Shown here one piece after another: positions 24,792 to 34,800 of a stretch of 64,000 nt of DNA; the stretch's first letter is position 1, and each line of letters starts with the position of its first letter. Source of the DNA: Arthrobacter sp. M4 (GTDB lineage Bacteria; Actinomycetota; Actinomycetes; Actinomycetales; Micrococcaceae); the NCBI RefSeq assembly GCF_020251205.1, contig NZ_JAIWYX010000008.1, forward strand, positions 248,001-312,000, read 5' to 3'. The notes under the pieces are model-generated. The model did no database searches. It worked only from the letters and a program-made list of their open reading frames with translations, and was not told the origin of the DNA. Both the position numbers and the translations under genes were made by a program.

Positions 24792-25643
24792 CTAGAGCCG
24801 CTGATAACGCGCCCGGAACAGTGAGAACACGCCGTACGCGATCAAGCCCAGCCCAACCCCGGCCAGCACCCAAACACCAAACGGCTGATCCATGAATGCC
24901 TTGAGCGCCGCGTCCAGTCCGCCTTGCTGGGAGGGGTCATGCTGGAAAGTGGCAACAATGACCAAGAGGCCCACAGCTGCCAAGGCAACTCCTTTGGCAC
25001 AGTATCCAAAAACCCCGAGTACCGTGAAGGCATCCCCTGGAAGGCCGGAGGGCTTGCCGCGAAGGGCTTTCTGGTATCTGAGGGTGACTCCGAGGAACAC
25101 GTATGCTCCTCCCGCAATGATCAGTGCTGCGCCGATTGCCGCCAGCAGGACAGTTCCGGCCGGGTTGGACATCAGCTGAGCACTGAATGCCCGCGACTTT
25201 TCGCTGGTGTTTGTTGGGTGTCCAAGGGCGAAGCTGCCGAACGTGCTAGCGGCAGCGGCGAAGACGAGGGCCTGCCCGGCAGCCTTGAGGCGTTTCTTGA
25301 GCCGTTCCGATTTGCCGAGGTGCCTGCCGCCCACGAGTGCCTCACTTGCCATGTAGAGCGCGAGCACTGCGCAGGCGACGAGGCAGCACCAGACTAGGAC
25401 AGAGCCGGCGGGTGTTTTCGCCAACTGTCCTACCGCGCCGCTTTGGTCGGCCTGCCCGGGCTTTCCCAATGCAACGCCCAGGGCTATAGCTCCTATGAGC
25501 AGGTGGATCAGGCCCGTGGCGACGAACCCCGAACGGGCCAACGTGCGCACAGTCTTTGATTCCTGGGCATCCTCTACTGCATCCTCGGCGGTATCGGCTG
25601 CTCGCGATGCAGCACCTTTGCCCGACACCTGATCATGGCCCAT
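24792..25643 (-). CDS. DUF1206 family membrane protein
   Basis: This 283-residue protein has six hydrophobic segments arranged as three similar pairs of helices, the layout of DUF1206, seen in R-S-G-F-V-A-T-G-L-I-H-L-L-I-G near residue 38, L-K-A-A-G-Q-A-L-V-F-A-A-A near 125 and Y-C-A-K-G-V-A-L-A-A-V-G near 215. The first 35 residues are acidic and cytoplasmic. Function is unknown. The ATG at 25643 has AAGGAGGCTTAGT ahead, a strong ribosome site. Confidence 0.88.
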   Translation of the reverse strand: MGHDQVSGKGAASRAADTAEDAVEDAQESKTVRTLARSGFVATGLIHLLIGAIALGVALGKPGQADQSGAVGQLAKTPAGSVLVWCCLVACAVLALYMASEALVGGRHLGKSERLKKRLKAAGQALVFAAAASTFGSFALGHPTNTSEKSRAFSAQLMSNPAGTVLLAAIGAALIIAGGAYVFLGVTLRYQKALRGKPSGLPGDAFTVLGVFGYCAKGVALAAVGLLVIVATFQHDPSQQGGLDAALKAFMDQPFGVWVLAGVGLGLIAYGVFSLFRARYQRL

Positions 25644-25701
25644 ACTAAGCCTCCTTATCTTCTACCCATCTTCCCACCTGCGAGCTGACCGGCTAAGCAC
25701 C

Positions 25702-25707
25702 CATAAT
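25702..25707 (+). promoter_or_regulatory. -10 box for a probably leaderless DUF503 gene
   Basis: CATAAT is followed by TGGCGC and the ATG at 25714, again 6 bases, with no ribosome site. Confidence 0.5.
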
Positions 25708-25713
25708 TGGCGC

Positions 25714-26007
25714 ATGTGGATCGGGTGGATTGAATTCGACATTCTCCTGGGCGATGTACACAGCCTCAAGGAAAAACGCGCCTTTGTTCGGCCGCTTGTC
25801 GCCGAGTTGAAGCGCCGGTTCGAGGTATCGGCCGCCGAAGTGGGGGACCACGGGCAATACCGCCGCGTTCGACTTGGCGCGGGTCTCGTGGCAGCTGACC
25901 GGAGGCATCTCGTGGAGGTGCTTGACGCCGTCGAACGCTTTGTTGCGGCGCGCCCCGAACTGGAGCTGCTCAGCGCCCGGCGCCGGGACCTCCACAGCGA
26001 AGACTGA
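25714..26007 (+). CDS. DUF503 domain-containing protein
   Basis: This 97-residue protein matches the DUF503 (YlxP-like) family: D-I-L-L-G-D-V-H-S-L-K-E-K-R followed by R-P-L-V-A-E-L-K-R-R-F-E-V-S-A-A-E-V. In many bacteria the gene lies in the nusA-infB-rbfA region and the fold resembles small ribosome-linked factors; here it stands alone. Function is unresolved. The start is supported by the family length and the -10 box just upstream. Confidence 0.9.
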   Translation: MWIGWIEFDILLGDVHSLKEKRAFVRPLVAELKRRFEVSAAEVGDHGQYRRVRLGAGLVAADRRHLVEVLDAVERFVAARPELELLSARRRDLHSED

Positions 26008-26036
26008 ATTGCCCCCAGCACCCTGGTTAAACGAAT

Positions 26037-26082
26037 GCTCCGTAACCGTCCTTTTGGGGGGGCCAAAAGACAGTTACGGAGC
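26037..26082. terminator. Hairpin between convergent DUF503 and purL genes
   Basis: A 10-base perfect outer stem (26037-26046 with 26073-26082, GCTCCGTAAC) continues inward, through a mismatch and a bulged C, with GTC/GAC, TTTT/AAAA and GG/CC pairs. It is nearly symmetrical and can serve both convergent genes. The A and T runs lie inside the stem rather than after it. Confidence 0.75.
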
Positions 26083-26098
26083 AATCGATGGAGGGGCT

Positions 26099-28414
26099 TT
26101 AGTCGAAGTACTTCGGCAGAACAGACTCGTTGGCTTCGCGGAGTGCGTCGAGGCTCAGGGGGTCCACGCCGTTGATCTCCAGCTGGCCACCGGCAGCGTC
26201 CACAACGCCGATCCGGAGGTGGGCGAAACCGCGGGCGGTGCACATGTCCTTGAAGCGGACTTCCTCGGAGCGCGGAACCGCAACGACGGCGCGGCCGTGG
26301 CTCTCAGAGAACAGCGCGGTGAACAGATCGATGCCGTCACGCTCCAGCAGTTCCTCGAGGGCGACGCGGGCACCCACGCCGTAACGCAGTGAAGACTCCA
26401 CCAAGGCGGCAGCGAGGCCACCCTCAGAGAGGTCGTGCGCGGCGTCGATCATGCCGTCGCGGGAAGCGTTGACCAGGATCTCACCAAGTTGGCGCTCCAG
26501 GCCCAGGTCAACCTTCGGCGGCTGTCCGCCCAGGTGGCCGCGCAGGTTGGCCCATTCGGAACCATTCAATTCGGCAGCGGTGGTGCCCAGCAGGTAAATG
26601 GCCTGGCCATCTTCCTTCCAGCCGGACGCAGTACGGCGGGCAACGTCGTCGAACACGCCCAGGACACCCACAACGGGGGTCGGGTGAATGGCCACCCCGC
26701 CCGTCTGGTTGTACAGCGACACGTTTCCGCCGGTCACCGGGACGCCCAGCTCCTGGCATGCGTCGGAGAGACCGCGGACGGACTCGGCGAACTGCCACAT
26801 AACCTCGGGGTCTTCCGGCGAGCCAAAGTTGAGGCAGTCGGTGACAGCCAAGGGCTTGGCGCCCGAGGTTGCCACGTTGCGGTAGGCCTCAGCCAGCGCG
26901 GCGCGGGCGCCGTCGTACGGGTTCAGGTAGGAGTAGCGGCCGTTTGCGTCCGTGGACAAGGCCACGCCCAGGCCGGTCTCCTCATCCACGCGGATCACAC
27001 CGGCATCGTCCGGCATGGCCAGCGCCGTGTTGCCCTGGACGTAGCGGTCGTACTGCTTGGTGACCCACTCCTTGGAGCACAGGTTGGGGGAGGAAATGAG
27101 TTCGACGACGGCGGCGGCCAGTTCAGCGGACGACGCCGGGCGGCCGGCGTCCTGGACGGAGCCAGTGAACTCGTCTGCCTGGACGGAGTCCTGCCATGAG
27201 GGGCGCTGGTACGGACGCTCGTAGACCGGGCCTTCGTGAGCAACGGTGCGGGGATCCACGTCCACAATCGTTTCGCCGTCCCAGTCGATGATGAGGCGGC
27301 CCGTGTCGGTGACCTCGCCCAGCCAGGAGAACTCGACGTCCCACTTGTTGAGGATGGCCTCGAAGGCCTCCACGTTCTCCGGCTTCACGACGGCCATCAT
27401 GCGTTCCTGCGACTCGGACATCAGGATCTCGCCCGGGGTCAGGGAGGGATCGCGCAGGAGGACCTTTGTCAGCTCGACGTGCATGCCGCCGTCACCGTTG
27501 GATGCCAGTTCGGACGTGGCACAGGAGATGCCTGCGGCACCAAGGTCCTGGATACCTTCAACCACTGCTGCCTTGAACAGTTCCAGGCAGCACTCGATGA
27601 GCACCTTTTCGGCAAACGGGTCGCCCACCTGCACGGCGGGGCGCTTGGACGGCTTGGCGTCGTCGAAGGATTCGGAAGCCAGCACGGAGGCGCCGCCGAT
27701 GCCATCACCACCGGTGCGGGCACCGAACAGGACCACCTTGTTGCCCACGCCGGAAGCGTTGGCGAGGCGGATGTCTTCGTGGCGCAGCACACCAACGGCG
27801 AGGGCGTTGACCAGCGGGTTTCCCTGGTAGACAGAGTCGAACACAACCTCGCCGCCGATGTTCGGCAGGCCAAGGCTGTTGCCGTAACCGCCGATGCCGG
27901 AGACGATGCCGTGTACCAGGCGGGCGGTGTCCGGGTGGTCGATGGCGCCGAAGCGGAGCGGGTCCATGACGGCTACCGGGCGGGCACCCATGGAGATGAT
28001 GTCGCGGACAATGCCCCCGACGCCGGTGGCCGCACCCTGGTAGGGCTCCACGAAGGACGGGTGGTTGTGCGACTCCACCTTGAAGGTCACGGCCCAGCCA
28101 TCGCCGATGTCCACAACGCCTGCGTTCTCGCCGATCCCGACGAGCAGGTGCTCCTTCATCTGGTCGGTGACCTTGTCGCCGAACTGGCGCAGGTGGACCT
28201 TGGAGGACTTGTAGGAGCAGTGCTCGCTCCACATGACCGAGTACATGGCTAGTTCCGCGGCGGTGGGGCGGCGGCGCAGGATCTCGTTGACCTTGCCGAA
28301 CTCGTCTTCCTTCAGGCCCAATTCGGCCCAGGGAAGTTCCGCATCCGGAGTCTTGGCAGCGTTCTCCACCGTGTCGATGTTGAACTTCTTGCTGGTGTCA
28401 GCGGAGATGGTCAC
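26099..28414 (-). CDS. purL: Phosphoribosylformylglycinamidine synthase subunit PurL
   Basis: This is the large synthetase subunit of FGAM synthase, step four of de novo purine synthesis: FGAR + ATP + ammonia (from PurQ) gives FGAM. The 771 residues are the small (not fused) PurL type. Visible motifs include [11 protein letters not shown] near the start, K-V-E-S-H-N-H-P-S with the catalytic His, [13 protein letters not shown] and, in the second half, G-G-N-V-S-L-Y-N. The start is GTG at 28414, within a GTGA overlap with the purQ stop, which indicates translational coupling. It is last of purS-purQ-purL. Confidence 0.97.
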   Translation of the reverse strand: MTISADTSKKFNIDTVENAAKTPDAELPWAELGLKEDEFGKVNEILRRRPTAAELAMYSVMWSEHCSYKSSKVHLRQFGDKVTDQMKEHLLVGIGENAGVVDIGDGWAVTFKVESHNHPSFVEPYQGAATGVGGIVRDIISMGARPVAVMDPLRFGAIDHPDTARLVHGIVSGIGGYGNSLGLPNIGGEVVFDSVYQGNPLVNALAVGVLRHEDIRLANASGVGNKVVLFGARTGGDGIGGASVLASESFDDAKPSKRPAVQVGDPFAEKVLIECCLELFKAAVVEGIQDLGAAGISCATSELASNGDGGMHVELTKVLLRDPSLTPGEILMSESQERMMAVVKPENVEAFEAILNKWDVEFSWLGEVTDTGRLIIDWDGETIVDVDPRTVAHEGPVYERPYQRPSWQDSVQADEFTGSVQDAGRPASSAELAAAVVELISSPNLCSKEWVTKQYDRYVQGNTALAMPDDAGVIRVDEETGLGVALSTDANGRYSYLNPYDGARAALAEAYRNVATSGAKPLAVTDCLNFGSPEDPEVMWQFAESVRGLSDACQELGVPVTGGNVSLYNQTGGVAIHPTPVVGVLGVFDDVARRTASGWKEDGQAIYLLGTTAAELNGSEWANLRGHLGGQPPKVDLGLERQLGEILVNASRDGMIDAAHDLSEGGLAAALVESSLRYGVGARVALEELLERDGIDLFTALFSESHGRAVVAVPRSEEVRFKDMCTARGFAHLRIGVVDAAGGQLEINGVDPLSLDALREANESVLPKYFD

Positions 28415-29205
28415 TTGGCGCCTCCCACGAGCTTGTTGAGGACGGAGGTGAAGAAGCCGAGGCCGTCGGTGTCGGAACCGCCAACTCCCGTCTCACGGGA
28501 GTAAACAGTCTCGGGTCCATAGCCGGCTTCCACGGCGTGCTCCGGGTGCGGCATAAGACCCACCACGTTGCCTGCGGCGTTGGTGATGCCGGCGATGTCG
28601 CGGCGGGAACCATTGGGGTTGAAACCGACGTAGCGGAAGGCCACGCGTCCTTCAGCCTCAAGTGCATCCAGGGTCTTCTCGTCCGCGATGTACTGGCCGT
28701 CCTGGTTCTTCAGCGGAATGGTGATTTCCTGGCCGGCTGCGTAGTCGGACGTCCACATGGTGTTGTTGTTTTCCACGCGGAGCACCTGGTCGCGGCAGAT
28801 GAACTTCAAGTGGTCGTTCTTGATCATCGAGCCGGGCAGCAGGTGGGACTCCGTGAGGATCTGGAAGCCATTGCAGATGCCCAGCACGGGGAGCTTCGCA
28901 TCGCTGTTGGCGGCGTCGATGATCTTGGACATTAGGGGAGCGAAACGGGAGATGGCACCTGCACGCAGGTAGTCACCATAGGAGAAACCGCCGGGGATTA
29001 CGACGGCGTCCACGTCGCCAAGTTCGGTGTCGCCGTGCCAGAGCGCGACGGCGGTGCCGCCAGCCAGGCGAACGGCGCGGGCGGCGTCGCGGTCATCCAG
29101 GGAACCGGGGAAGGTGATGACGCCGATCTTGGCACCTGTGAGCTCGCGAACACTACGGGCGTCCGCGGCCACTGCCGCGGCCTCGCCAATCAAGGGGAAA
29201 GACAT
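28411..29205 (-). CDS. purQ: Phosphoribosylformylglycinamidine synthase subunit PurQ
   Basis: PurQ is the glutaminase that supplies ammonia to PurL. The class I amidotransferase triad is visible as G-I-C-N-G-F-Q (nucleophile Cys) and M-P-H-P-E-H-A-V-E (His and Glu). With 264 residues it is longer than usual: about 25 residues ([10 protein letters not shown]...) precede the normal beginning [15 protein letters not shown]. The ATG at 29205 is nevertheless favoured because GAGG lies ahead inside the end of purS and the start is 1 base after the purS stop. An internal GTG start would remove the extension and cannot be excluded. Confidence 0.96.
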   Translation of the reverse strand: MSFPLIGEAAAVAADARSVRELTGAKIGVITFPGSLDDRDAARAVRLAGGTAVALWHGDTELGDVDAVVIPGGFSYGDYLRAGAISRFAPLMSKIIDAANSDAKLPVLGICNGFQILTESHLLPGSMIKNDHLKFICRDQVLRVENNNTMWTSDYAAGQEITIPLKNQDGQYIADEKTLDALEAEGRVAFRYVGFNPNGSRRDIAGITNAAGNVVGLMPHPEHAVEAGYGPETVYSRETGVGGSDTDGLGFFTSVLNKLVGGAK

Positions 29206-29206
29206 C

Positions 29207-29458
29207 TTAGGCCTCGACGACCTCTACCTTGACGACATCTTCGATCACCGGGTTGGACAGCAGCGTCTCCGCGGCCTCGCGTGCCTGTGCCAGGACAGCC
29301 TCGGTCACCTCGCCATCGACTGTCAGTTCGAAGCGCTTGCCCTGGCGGACTGCGCTGAATCCGGTGAAGCCCAGCCGGGGCAGCGCGCCCACAATGGCCT
29401 TCCCCTGCGGGTCCAGAATCTCGGGCTTGGGCATGACGTCGACGACGATCCGGGGCAT
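29207..29458 (-). CDS. purS: Phosphoribosylformylglycinamidine synthase subunit PurS
   Basis: PurS (83 residues) is the small subunit that bridges PurQ and PurL in the FGAM synthase complex. The sequence shows the family pattern [17 protein letters not shown] and [16 protein letters not shown]. It heads the purSQL operon with 1-base and 4-base junctions to the next genes. The preceding 275 bases, up to the antiporter stop, should carry the operon promoter, but I could not define it or any PurR-like site. Confidence 0.96.
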   Translation of the reverse strand: MPRIVVDVMPKPEILDPQGKAIVGALPRLGFTGFSAVRQGKRFELTVDGEVTEAVLAQAREAAETLLSNPVIEDVVKVEVVEA

Positions 29459-29733
29459 CCGGCAACTCCTGTGCGTGAGCGTGGTTGAACCTTAAAAAGG
29501 CTGCCGCGGAGTTGCCGTCTCACGCCGCTGTGCCGCAGCCAAACAGATTCCACCATTTGGGGTGGTTGGCTGACTGCTTTGATCGGCGTTGATCGGCTAT
29601 GAGGGGCGCTCCGCGAGCTTGCAAGCCCATTCTACCGGGCGTTGCGCGCCATACCGCATTCGGGCGTTTGTGTGTGAATCTGACACGCCCGGCTGCAACG
29701 TTGATGACCGGATTCAGCCCTGCGCTGCGGGAG

Positions 29734-30882
29734 TCACTCCTGCTCAACAGGTTCGGCCGCGAAGCGGCGGGCCGCCCGGGCACCCCCAACGGCCGTTGCA
29801 GCAATGGTCACCAGCGCCCCAAGCAACAAGGCAGCTCCTTCGCCTGGATGCAGGACACCGAGGTGCGTGCCAACCGTGACAGCGGCGGCGGGGACTCCCA
29901 GCTGGGCGGCGGACATGACGCCAAGCGATAGGGGCGCGCCGAGCAGCCGCATTGCCGTGTGGACCACGATGGCGCCGGCCCCCAAAGAAAGGCCGAGCGC
30001 GATCATCCCCGGATTCCCTGCCAATGCGCCAAGGTCCAGCGAGGCGCCCAGCCAGACGAAAAACACGGGCGTGAGGAACCCGTCACTTAAGGCGAAGAGT
30101 TGGCGGGCCAGGCGCCTGGGCTCGCCGATGGCGGCCACGGCGAGTCCGAAGGAAAAGCCTGCCAGCATTATCGAAACTTGGGACAGCGTGGCCAGCCCGG
30201 CCAGCGTGAACAGCAAGGCCAACTGGATCCGCAGTTCAAGGGCGAACTTTCGCTCTTCGGACACTTCGTGGAGGCGATGCCGTCCGCCGGTGCGCTCGGC
30301 GAACCAGAGCCCGGCAAAAAGTACGACGGCGGTCCCCGCCACGGCGAGCGTCCCAAGGGCCGCCCGGGCCACATGGGGCGGATCGATCGCCAGGGGGAGG
30401 GCGATGATCGCTGCGGTGTCTGCGATCGCCACATGGGCCAGCATGCGCAGAACCTGTGGTCCCTCCAAATGCAGGGTGTCCACGATGGGCAGTACAAGCG
30501 CAGCTGATGATGAGGCCAGCAGCACTACATAGAGGGGCGCGTTTCCTGTACCGGCAATCGCTGCTATGGCACTCCCCACCCCGGCTGCCAAAACTCCAGC
30601 GGCCGCGGCGCGGATTGCGCCGTGGCCCAGCGCTTTCCGAATTTCGGTATTAAGGATGGGTACGTGGGTGCCTGCCACGAACATCAGCAATGCGAAGCCC
30701 AGATCCGCCAGGAACGTCAAGGTTGGGTCGCCGGAGTCGATCAGGCGCAGGCCTGAGCGGCCGACGGCAATCCCCGCGAGCAACTCGCCGAGCACCACCG
30801 GAAGGTGCCACTTCCGGGGCAGCGCCAGCAGGGGGCCCAAAAGCGCCACAAGGGCGATGAGAGCCAGCGACAGGAAGCCCAT
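29734..30882 (-). CDS. CPA2-type cation:proton antiporter
   Basis: This 382-residue membrane protein has about eleven or twelve hydrophobic segments and the CPA2 (Kef/Nha-type) transport-domain features: L-P-V-V-L-G-E-L-L-A-G-I-A-V-G near residue 26, F-A-L-L-M-F-V-A-G near 63, and a helix with I-A-D-T-A-A-I-I-A near 150 holding the Asp of the ion path. There is no cytosolic RCK/TrkA-N domain, so it is a short form. It probably exchanges Na+ or K+ for protons. The ATG at 30882 is immediately preceded by two 17-base tandem repeats. Confidence 0.88.
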   Translation of the reverse strand: MGFLSLALIALVALLGPLLALPRKWHLPVVLGELLAGIAVGRSGLRLIDSGDPTLTFLADLGFALLMFVAGTHVPILNTEIRKALGHGAIRAAAAGVLAAGVGSAIAAIAGTGNAPLYVVLLASSSAALVLPIVDTLHLEGPQVLRMLAHVAIADTAAIIALPLAIDPPHVARAALGTLAVAGTAVVLFAGLWFAERTGGRHRLHEVSEERKFALELRIQLALLFTLAGLATLSQVSIMLAGFSFGLAVAAIGEPRRLARQLFALSDGFLTPVFFVWLGASLDLGALAGNPGMIALGLSLGAGAIVVHTAMRLLGAPLSLGVMSAAQLGVPAAAVTVGTHLGVLHPGEGAALLLGALVTIAATAVGGARAARRFAAEPVEQE

Positions 30883-30883
30883 G

Positions 30884-30917
30884 TTCCGAAGAATAATCGG
30901 TTCCGGAGAATAATCGC
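30884..30917 (-). repeat. Two 17-base tandem repeats just before the antiporter start
   Basis: On the minus strand CGATTATTCTCCGGAAC and CGATTATTCTTCGGAAC follow each other directly and end one base before the ATG at 30882. Each copy carries a weak purine-rich CGGAA at its end, so the repeat duplicates the possible ribosome site and its AT-rich approach. Confidence 0.8.
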
Positions 30918-30986
30918 CCCATGTCCAGAAGGGTATTCACTGTGGCTGTCCTTTCACGGATTAGTCCTGATTATTAGGATTGCCGC

Positions 30987-31196
30987 ATGGCTGAGAAGGG
31001 AAAATCCATCCTCCTGCCCTTCATAGCGGCGGCGGTGGTCGCTGGTCTGGGGAGGCTTGTCATCCGCTGGATCCGGTCCCAAAGGGCGCAGCTGGAAGTC
31101 CGTATCAACGTGCCGCAGGATGCACACCTCCGGGCGAAAATCAGTGAGTTCATCAGGCAGCCAGGCGGTGCGTCCAGTTCCCGCGATTGGCGCTGA
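30987..31196 (+). CDS. Small single-pass membrane protein
   Basis: This 69-residue protein of unrecognised family has a basic start (M-A-E-K-G-K-S), one hydrophobic segment at about 9-25 with an R-L-V-I-R-W-I-R-S edge, and a charged C-terminal half that looks soluble. The ATG at 30987 has TTAGGATT about 6 bases upstream. It lies between the divergent antiporter and the DUF1540 gene. The coding call rests on the clean start, the typical topology and lack of a competing frame. Confidence 0.55.
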   Translation: MAEKGKSILLPFIAAAVVAGLGRLVIRWIRSQRAQLEVRINVPQDAHLRAKISEFIRQPGGASSSRDWR

Positions 31197-31305
31197 TTTA
31201 GCGAACGTATAAATGCGCTAATCAATCGGGTTAAACGGGAAAATTCCGGCGTACCTTGGGAACTAACCGTTGGGGCCTGCCCCCTCAGACCAACCGGGAG
31301 GTACC

Positions 31306-31605
31306 ATGACCGAGCACGTTGCCGAAGTATCCGCCTGTAGTGTGGGCAGCTGCGGCTTCAACCACGACGGCTGCACAGCCTTCGGCATCACTATCGGAGG
31401 CACAAAGGACCACGCGTCCTGCTCCACGTTTATCAGCACAACGCATCTGGGCGGGCTCCCCAAGGTGCTTGCACACGTCGGCGCGTGCCAGCGTGAAGAA
31501 TGTGTGCACAACAACCACCTCATGTGCGACGCGCACGACGTAAAGATAGGCCCCGGTGCAGAAGCCGCCGATTGCCTCACCTACGAGGCCAGGGCCACCG
31601 TCTAG
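31306..31605 (+). CDS. DUF1540 cysteine-rich protein
   Basis: This 99-residue protein carries two copies of the DUF1540 cysteine pattern: C-S-V-G-S-C-G-F-N-H-D-G-C ... C and C-Q-R-E-E-C-V-H-N-N-H-L-M-C ... C. Eight cysteines and conserved Asn/His suggest two small metal-binding knuckles, with zinc most likely, but the function is unknown. The frame opens at 31270, yet the ATG at 31306 has GGGAGGTACC directly ahead and is chosen. A very strong terminator follows the stop. Confidence 0.9.
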   Translation: MTEHVAEVSACSVGSCGFNHDGCTAFGITIGGTKDHASCSTFISTTHLGGLPKVLAHVGACQREECVHNNHLMCDAHDVKIGPGAEAADCLTYEARATV

Positions 31606-31630
31606 CGAGTATTTGCCTCTCGGCAAACCG

Positions 31631-31672
31631 AAAAAGCGGGTTCCGTCCTTTCTGGACGGGCCCGCTTTTTTT
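31631..31672 (+). terminator. Strong intrinsic terminator after the DUF1540 gene
   Basis: AAAAAGCGGG (31631-31640) pairs with CCCGCTTTTT (31661-31670), extended inward by TCCGTCC/GGACGGG-type pairing, with a small loop near 31648-31652 and a T-run to 31672. Confidence 0.93.
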
Positions 31673-31704
31673 GTGTCTTTCAGGCTTTCCTTTGACTCCG
31701 CATT

Positions 31705-31719
31705 GTGACTGCTTGTCAC
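31705..31719. promoter_or_regulatory. Inverted repeat upstream of the subtilase gene
   Basis: GTGAC (31705-31709) and GTCAC (31715-31719) form a dyad with a 5-base centre, about 150 bases before the subtilase start, in a promoter-sized gap of about 195 bases after the DUF1540 terminator. It resembles a transcription-factor site; the factor is unknown. Confidence 0.35.
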
Positions 31720-31867
31720 TATTCCTTGGTGTCCTGTGTCATATCCGGTTACCCGTGGGTACTCTATGAATTTGCGGGGGTGCCCCGCGGACGAACTCCG
31801 CCGGCTATTCCCACATGAAAGGCCCGGACCAATCACCGGGCTGCCTTGACGAAAGGTTCGATCGCTC

Positions 31868-34800
31868 GTGAATTCACCAGGAAAGTGCTTGACGGGCGGC
31901 AGAGGGTTCCGCGCAGCGGCTACCCTCGCCGTGGGATTACCCTTGCTTCTTTCGACGGCGGCGGCTCCCGCACACGCCGGTCCAGCTCCTGCGGAGCCAG
32001 CCACTGCCAGCAATACAGTGGCGCAGGCATCCCAGCCCACCGCGCCGAAGAATCTGGATCCGGAGAATTATCCAAACGGCCGTTACATCGTAGTTCTGGC
32101 CGAAAAGCCGGCGGCAACGTACGACGGCGGCAAGCCAGGTTATGCGGCCACCAAACCCGGTAATGGGGCCAAGTTTGATGAGGCAGCTCCGGACGCCCAA
32201 AAATACCGAGGCCACCTCCACGACGAGCAAAAGTCCGTTGCCAGCCGGGAAAATGTCCAAATTCAACGAAGCTACAGCGCAGCACTTAATGGGTTCAGCG
32301 CCAACCTCACCACGCAGCAGGCCGTAAATCTGGCCAAGGATCCCAAAGTCCTTATGGTGGCGCCGGACAAAGAATTCGCACCTGACTATTCAAGTACGGA
32401 TTTCCTCAAGCTCAGCGGGCCAAACGGAACGTGGAATACCAAGTACGGTGGACAGGAGAATGCCGGCAAGGGCGTTGTTGTGGGCATCATTGACACTGGC
32501 TACACGCCGTCCAGCGCATTCTTCGCGGGTGATCCCGTCCAGCCTTTGAACGGGGACCCCCAAGTTGGCGTGCCCTACCGCAACGCCGCGGGCAAGATCG
32601 AAATGCTCAAGGCAGACGGCAGCACCTTCGAGGGCGAATGCCAGGCCGGCCAGGATTTCGACGGCACTGCCTGCAATTCCAAGGTCATCGGGGCCCGCTA
32701 CTTCGCAGATGCCTTCCTTGCCACCGTCCCGCCCGAAGGCCGCGCGCCGGAAGAGCGCATCTCACCGATCGACGTCGACAGCCACGGAACCCACACCGGA
32801 AGCACCGCTGCCGGAAACGCCAATGTTGAGGCAGTCGTGGACGGGCGAAGCTACGGTGTGACCAGCGGCATCGCTCCAGCAGCCAAGGTGTCCGTCTACA
32901 AGGTGTGCTGGGAAGACAAAGATCCCTCCACGGGCGGTTGCTACTCTTCGGCCGCGGTGGATGCCATCGAAGCTGCCTACCTTGATGGCGTAGACGTCCT
33001 GAACTATTCAATCTCGGGCTCCACAACCACCACAGTGGATCCGGTCTCCCTTGCCTTCCTCTCGGCCACCTCCACTGGTGTCTTTGTGGCCACCTCTGCA
33101 GGCAACTCCGGCCCGGCGGCCAGCACCGTCAACCACGGTGCACCGTGGCTAACAACAGTGGCGGCATCGTCGTTTTCGCAGGAACTCCAAGGCACCATTG
33201 AGCTCTCCGACGGCAGCAAGTACCGCGGCGCCAGCATCATGGGCCACGAAGTCTCCGGGGCCGGCGTCGTTCTTTCCACGAGCGCCGCATCCGGCGCCGG
33301 AAACGCCGCCCTCTGCGCACCGGGAAGCCTGGACCCCGCCAAGGTCACCGGGATGGTGGTGGTCTGTGACCGCGGTGTCATTGACCGTGTGGCCAAGAGC
33401 ACCGAGGTGGCCCGTGCGGGCGGCGTCGGCATGATCTTGGTGAACCTCACGCCGTCGTCCCTGGATCCTGACAAGCACGCTGTGCCCACAGTGCACGTCA
33501 ACCCGCCGGCCACCCAGGCCATCAAGAACAAGGTGACAGCCGATCCGTCCATCAAGGTGTCGCTGGTGAGCAAGGACACCACGGGCCTGCCACTGGAGGC
33601 ACAGCCGCAGATTGCGGGCTTCTCCTCCCGGGGACCGCTACTGGCAACAGATTCCGACCTGCTGAAGCCGGACGTTTCCGCGCCGGGTGTTGCGGTCCTG
33701 GCCGGCGTTTCGCCAATCGGTGCGGGCGGCGACAAGTTCGGCTTCCTGTCCGGTACGTCCATGGCATCGCCACACGTCGCGGGCCTTGGGGCCCTTATCC
33801 TCGGCAAGAACCCGCAATGGTCCCCTGCAGCCGTGAAGTCGGCCATGATGACCACAGCTTCGGACGTGGTGTTTGCGGATGGCAGCAAGAACACGGATGT
33901 CCTGGCCACGGGTGCCGGCGAGATCAACCCGGCCCGTGTGCTGGAGCCCGGGCTCGTGTACGACGCAGGCATCGATGATTACCTGGAGTTCATCCAGGGC
34001 CTCGGCTACAACCTGGGAATCGACGGGCTCGGTTCCACGCCAGCCAGGGACATGAACGTGCCTTCCTTCTCGCTGGGCAACCTGGCGGGCAAGATCACCG
34101 TGACCCGGACCGTCACGGCCCTTACACCCGGCTTGTACCGTGCCAGCGCCGACGTTCCGGGCGTTAAGGTCACCGTGTCTCCCAACGTGTTGAACTTCAA
34201 CCGGGCCGGGGAACAACGGACCTTCAAGGTGACCTTCGAGAACCAGGGCGCGCCGTTTGGCAAGTTCGCTACGGGTGCGCTGTCCTGGCAGGGGGCTGGC
34301 AATACCGTCACTTCCCCTGTGGCAGTCCGGCCGCAATCCGTAATTGCGGACAGGAACCTGACGTTCACCACCCCATCCTCCACGGGTTCTGCCGGGATTG
34401 ACTTTGTCTCCGGAAGCGACTCCCCGGTTCCCGTTGTCCTGGATGGCCTCTCCAAGGTGGACTCCTCGGCCATCGAACTTGTTCCCGGACCATTCAGCGG
34501 TGTCACGGACGCCTCCAACTTCGTGAAGACCGTGGTCGTTCCGGCTGGTTCACCGTTGGCCAAATTCTCCGTGATCTCCTCGGATGCCGCGGCCGATTTC
34601 GACATGCTGGTGCTGACACCCACCGGTCAGCAATTGGCGTCAGCCACGGCGTCGGCCAGCGAATCCGTATCCATCGAAAACCCGGCTCCGGGTACCTACA
34701 AGGTCTACGCGAACCTCTACGCCAGCCCCGATAACCGGCCCACCAAGGCGACCGTTGACGCTGCGATCCTCCGCTCGAACGAAGGCAACGCCAATGTGGC

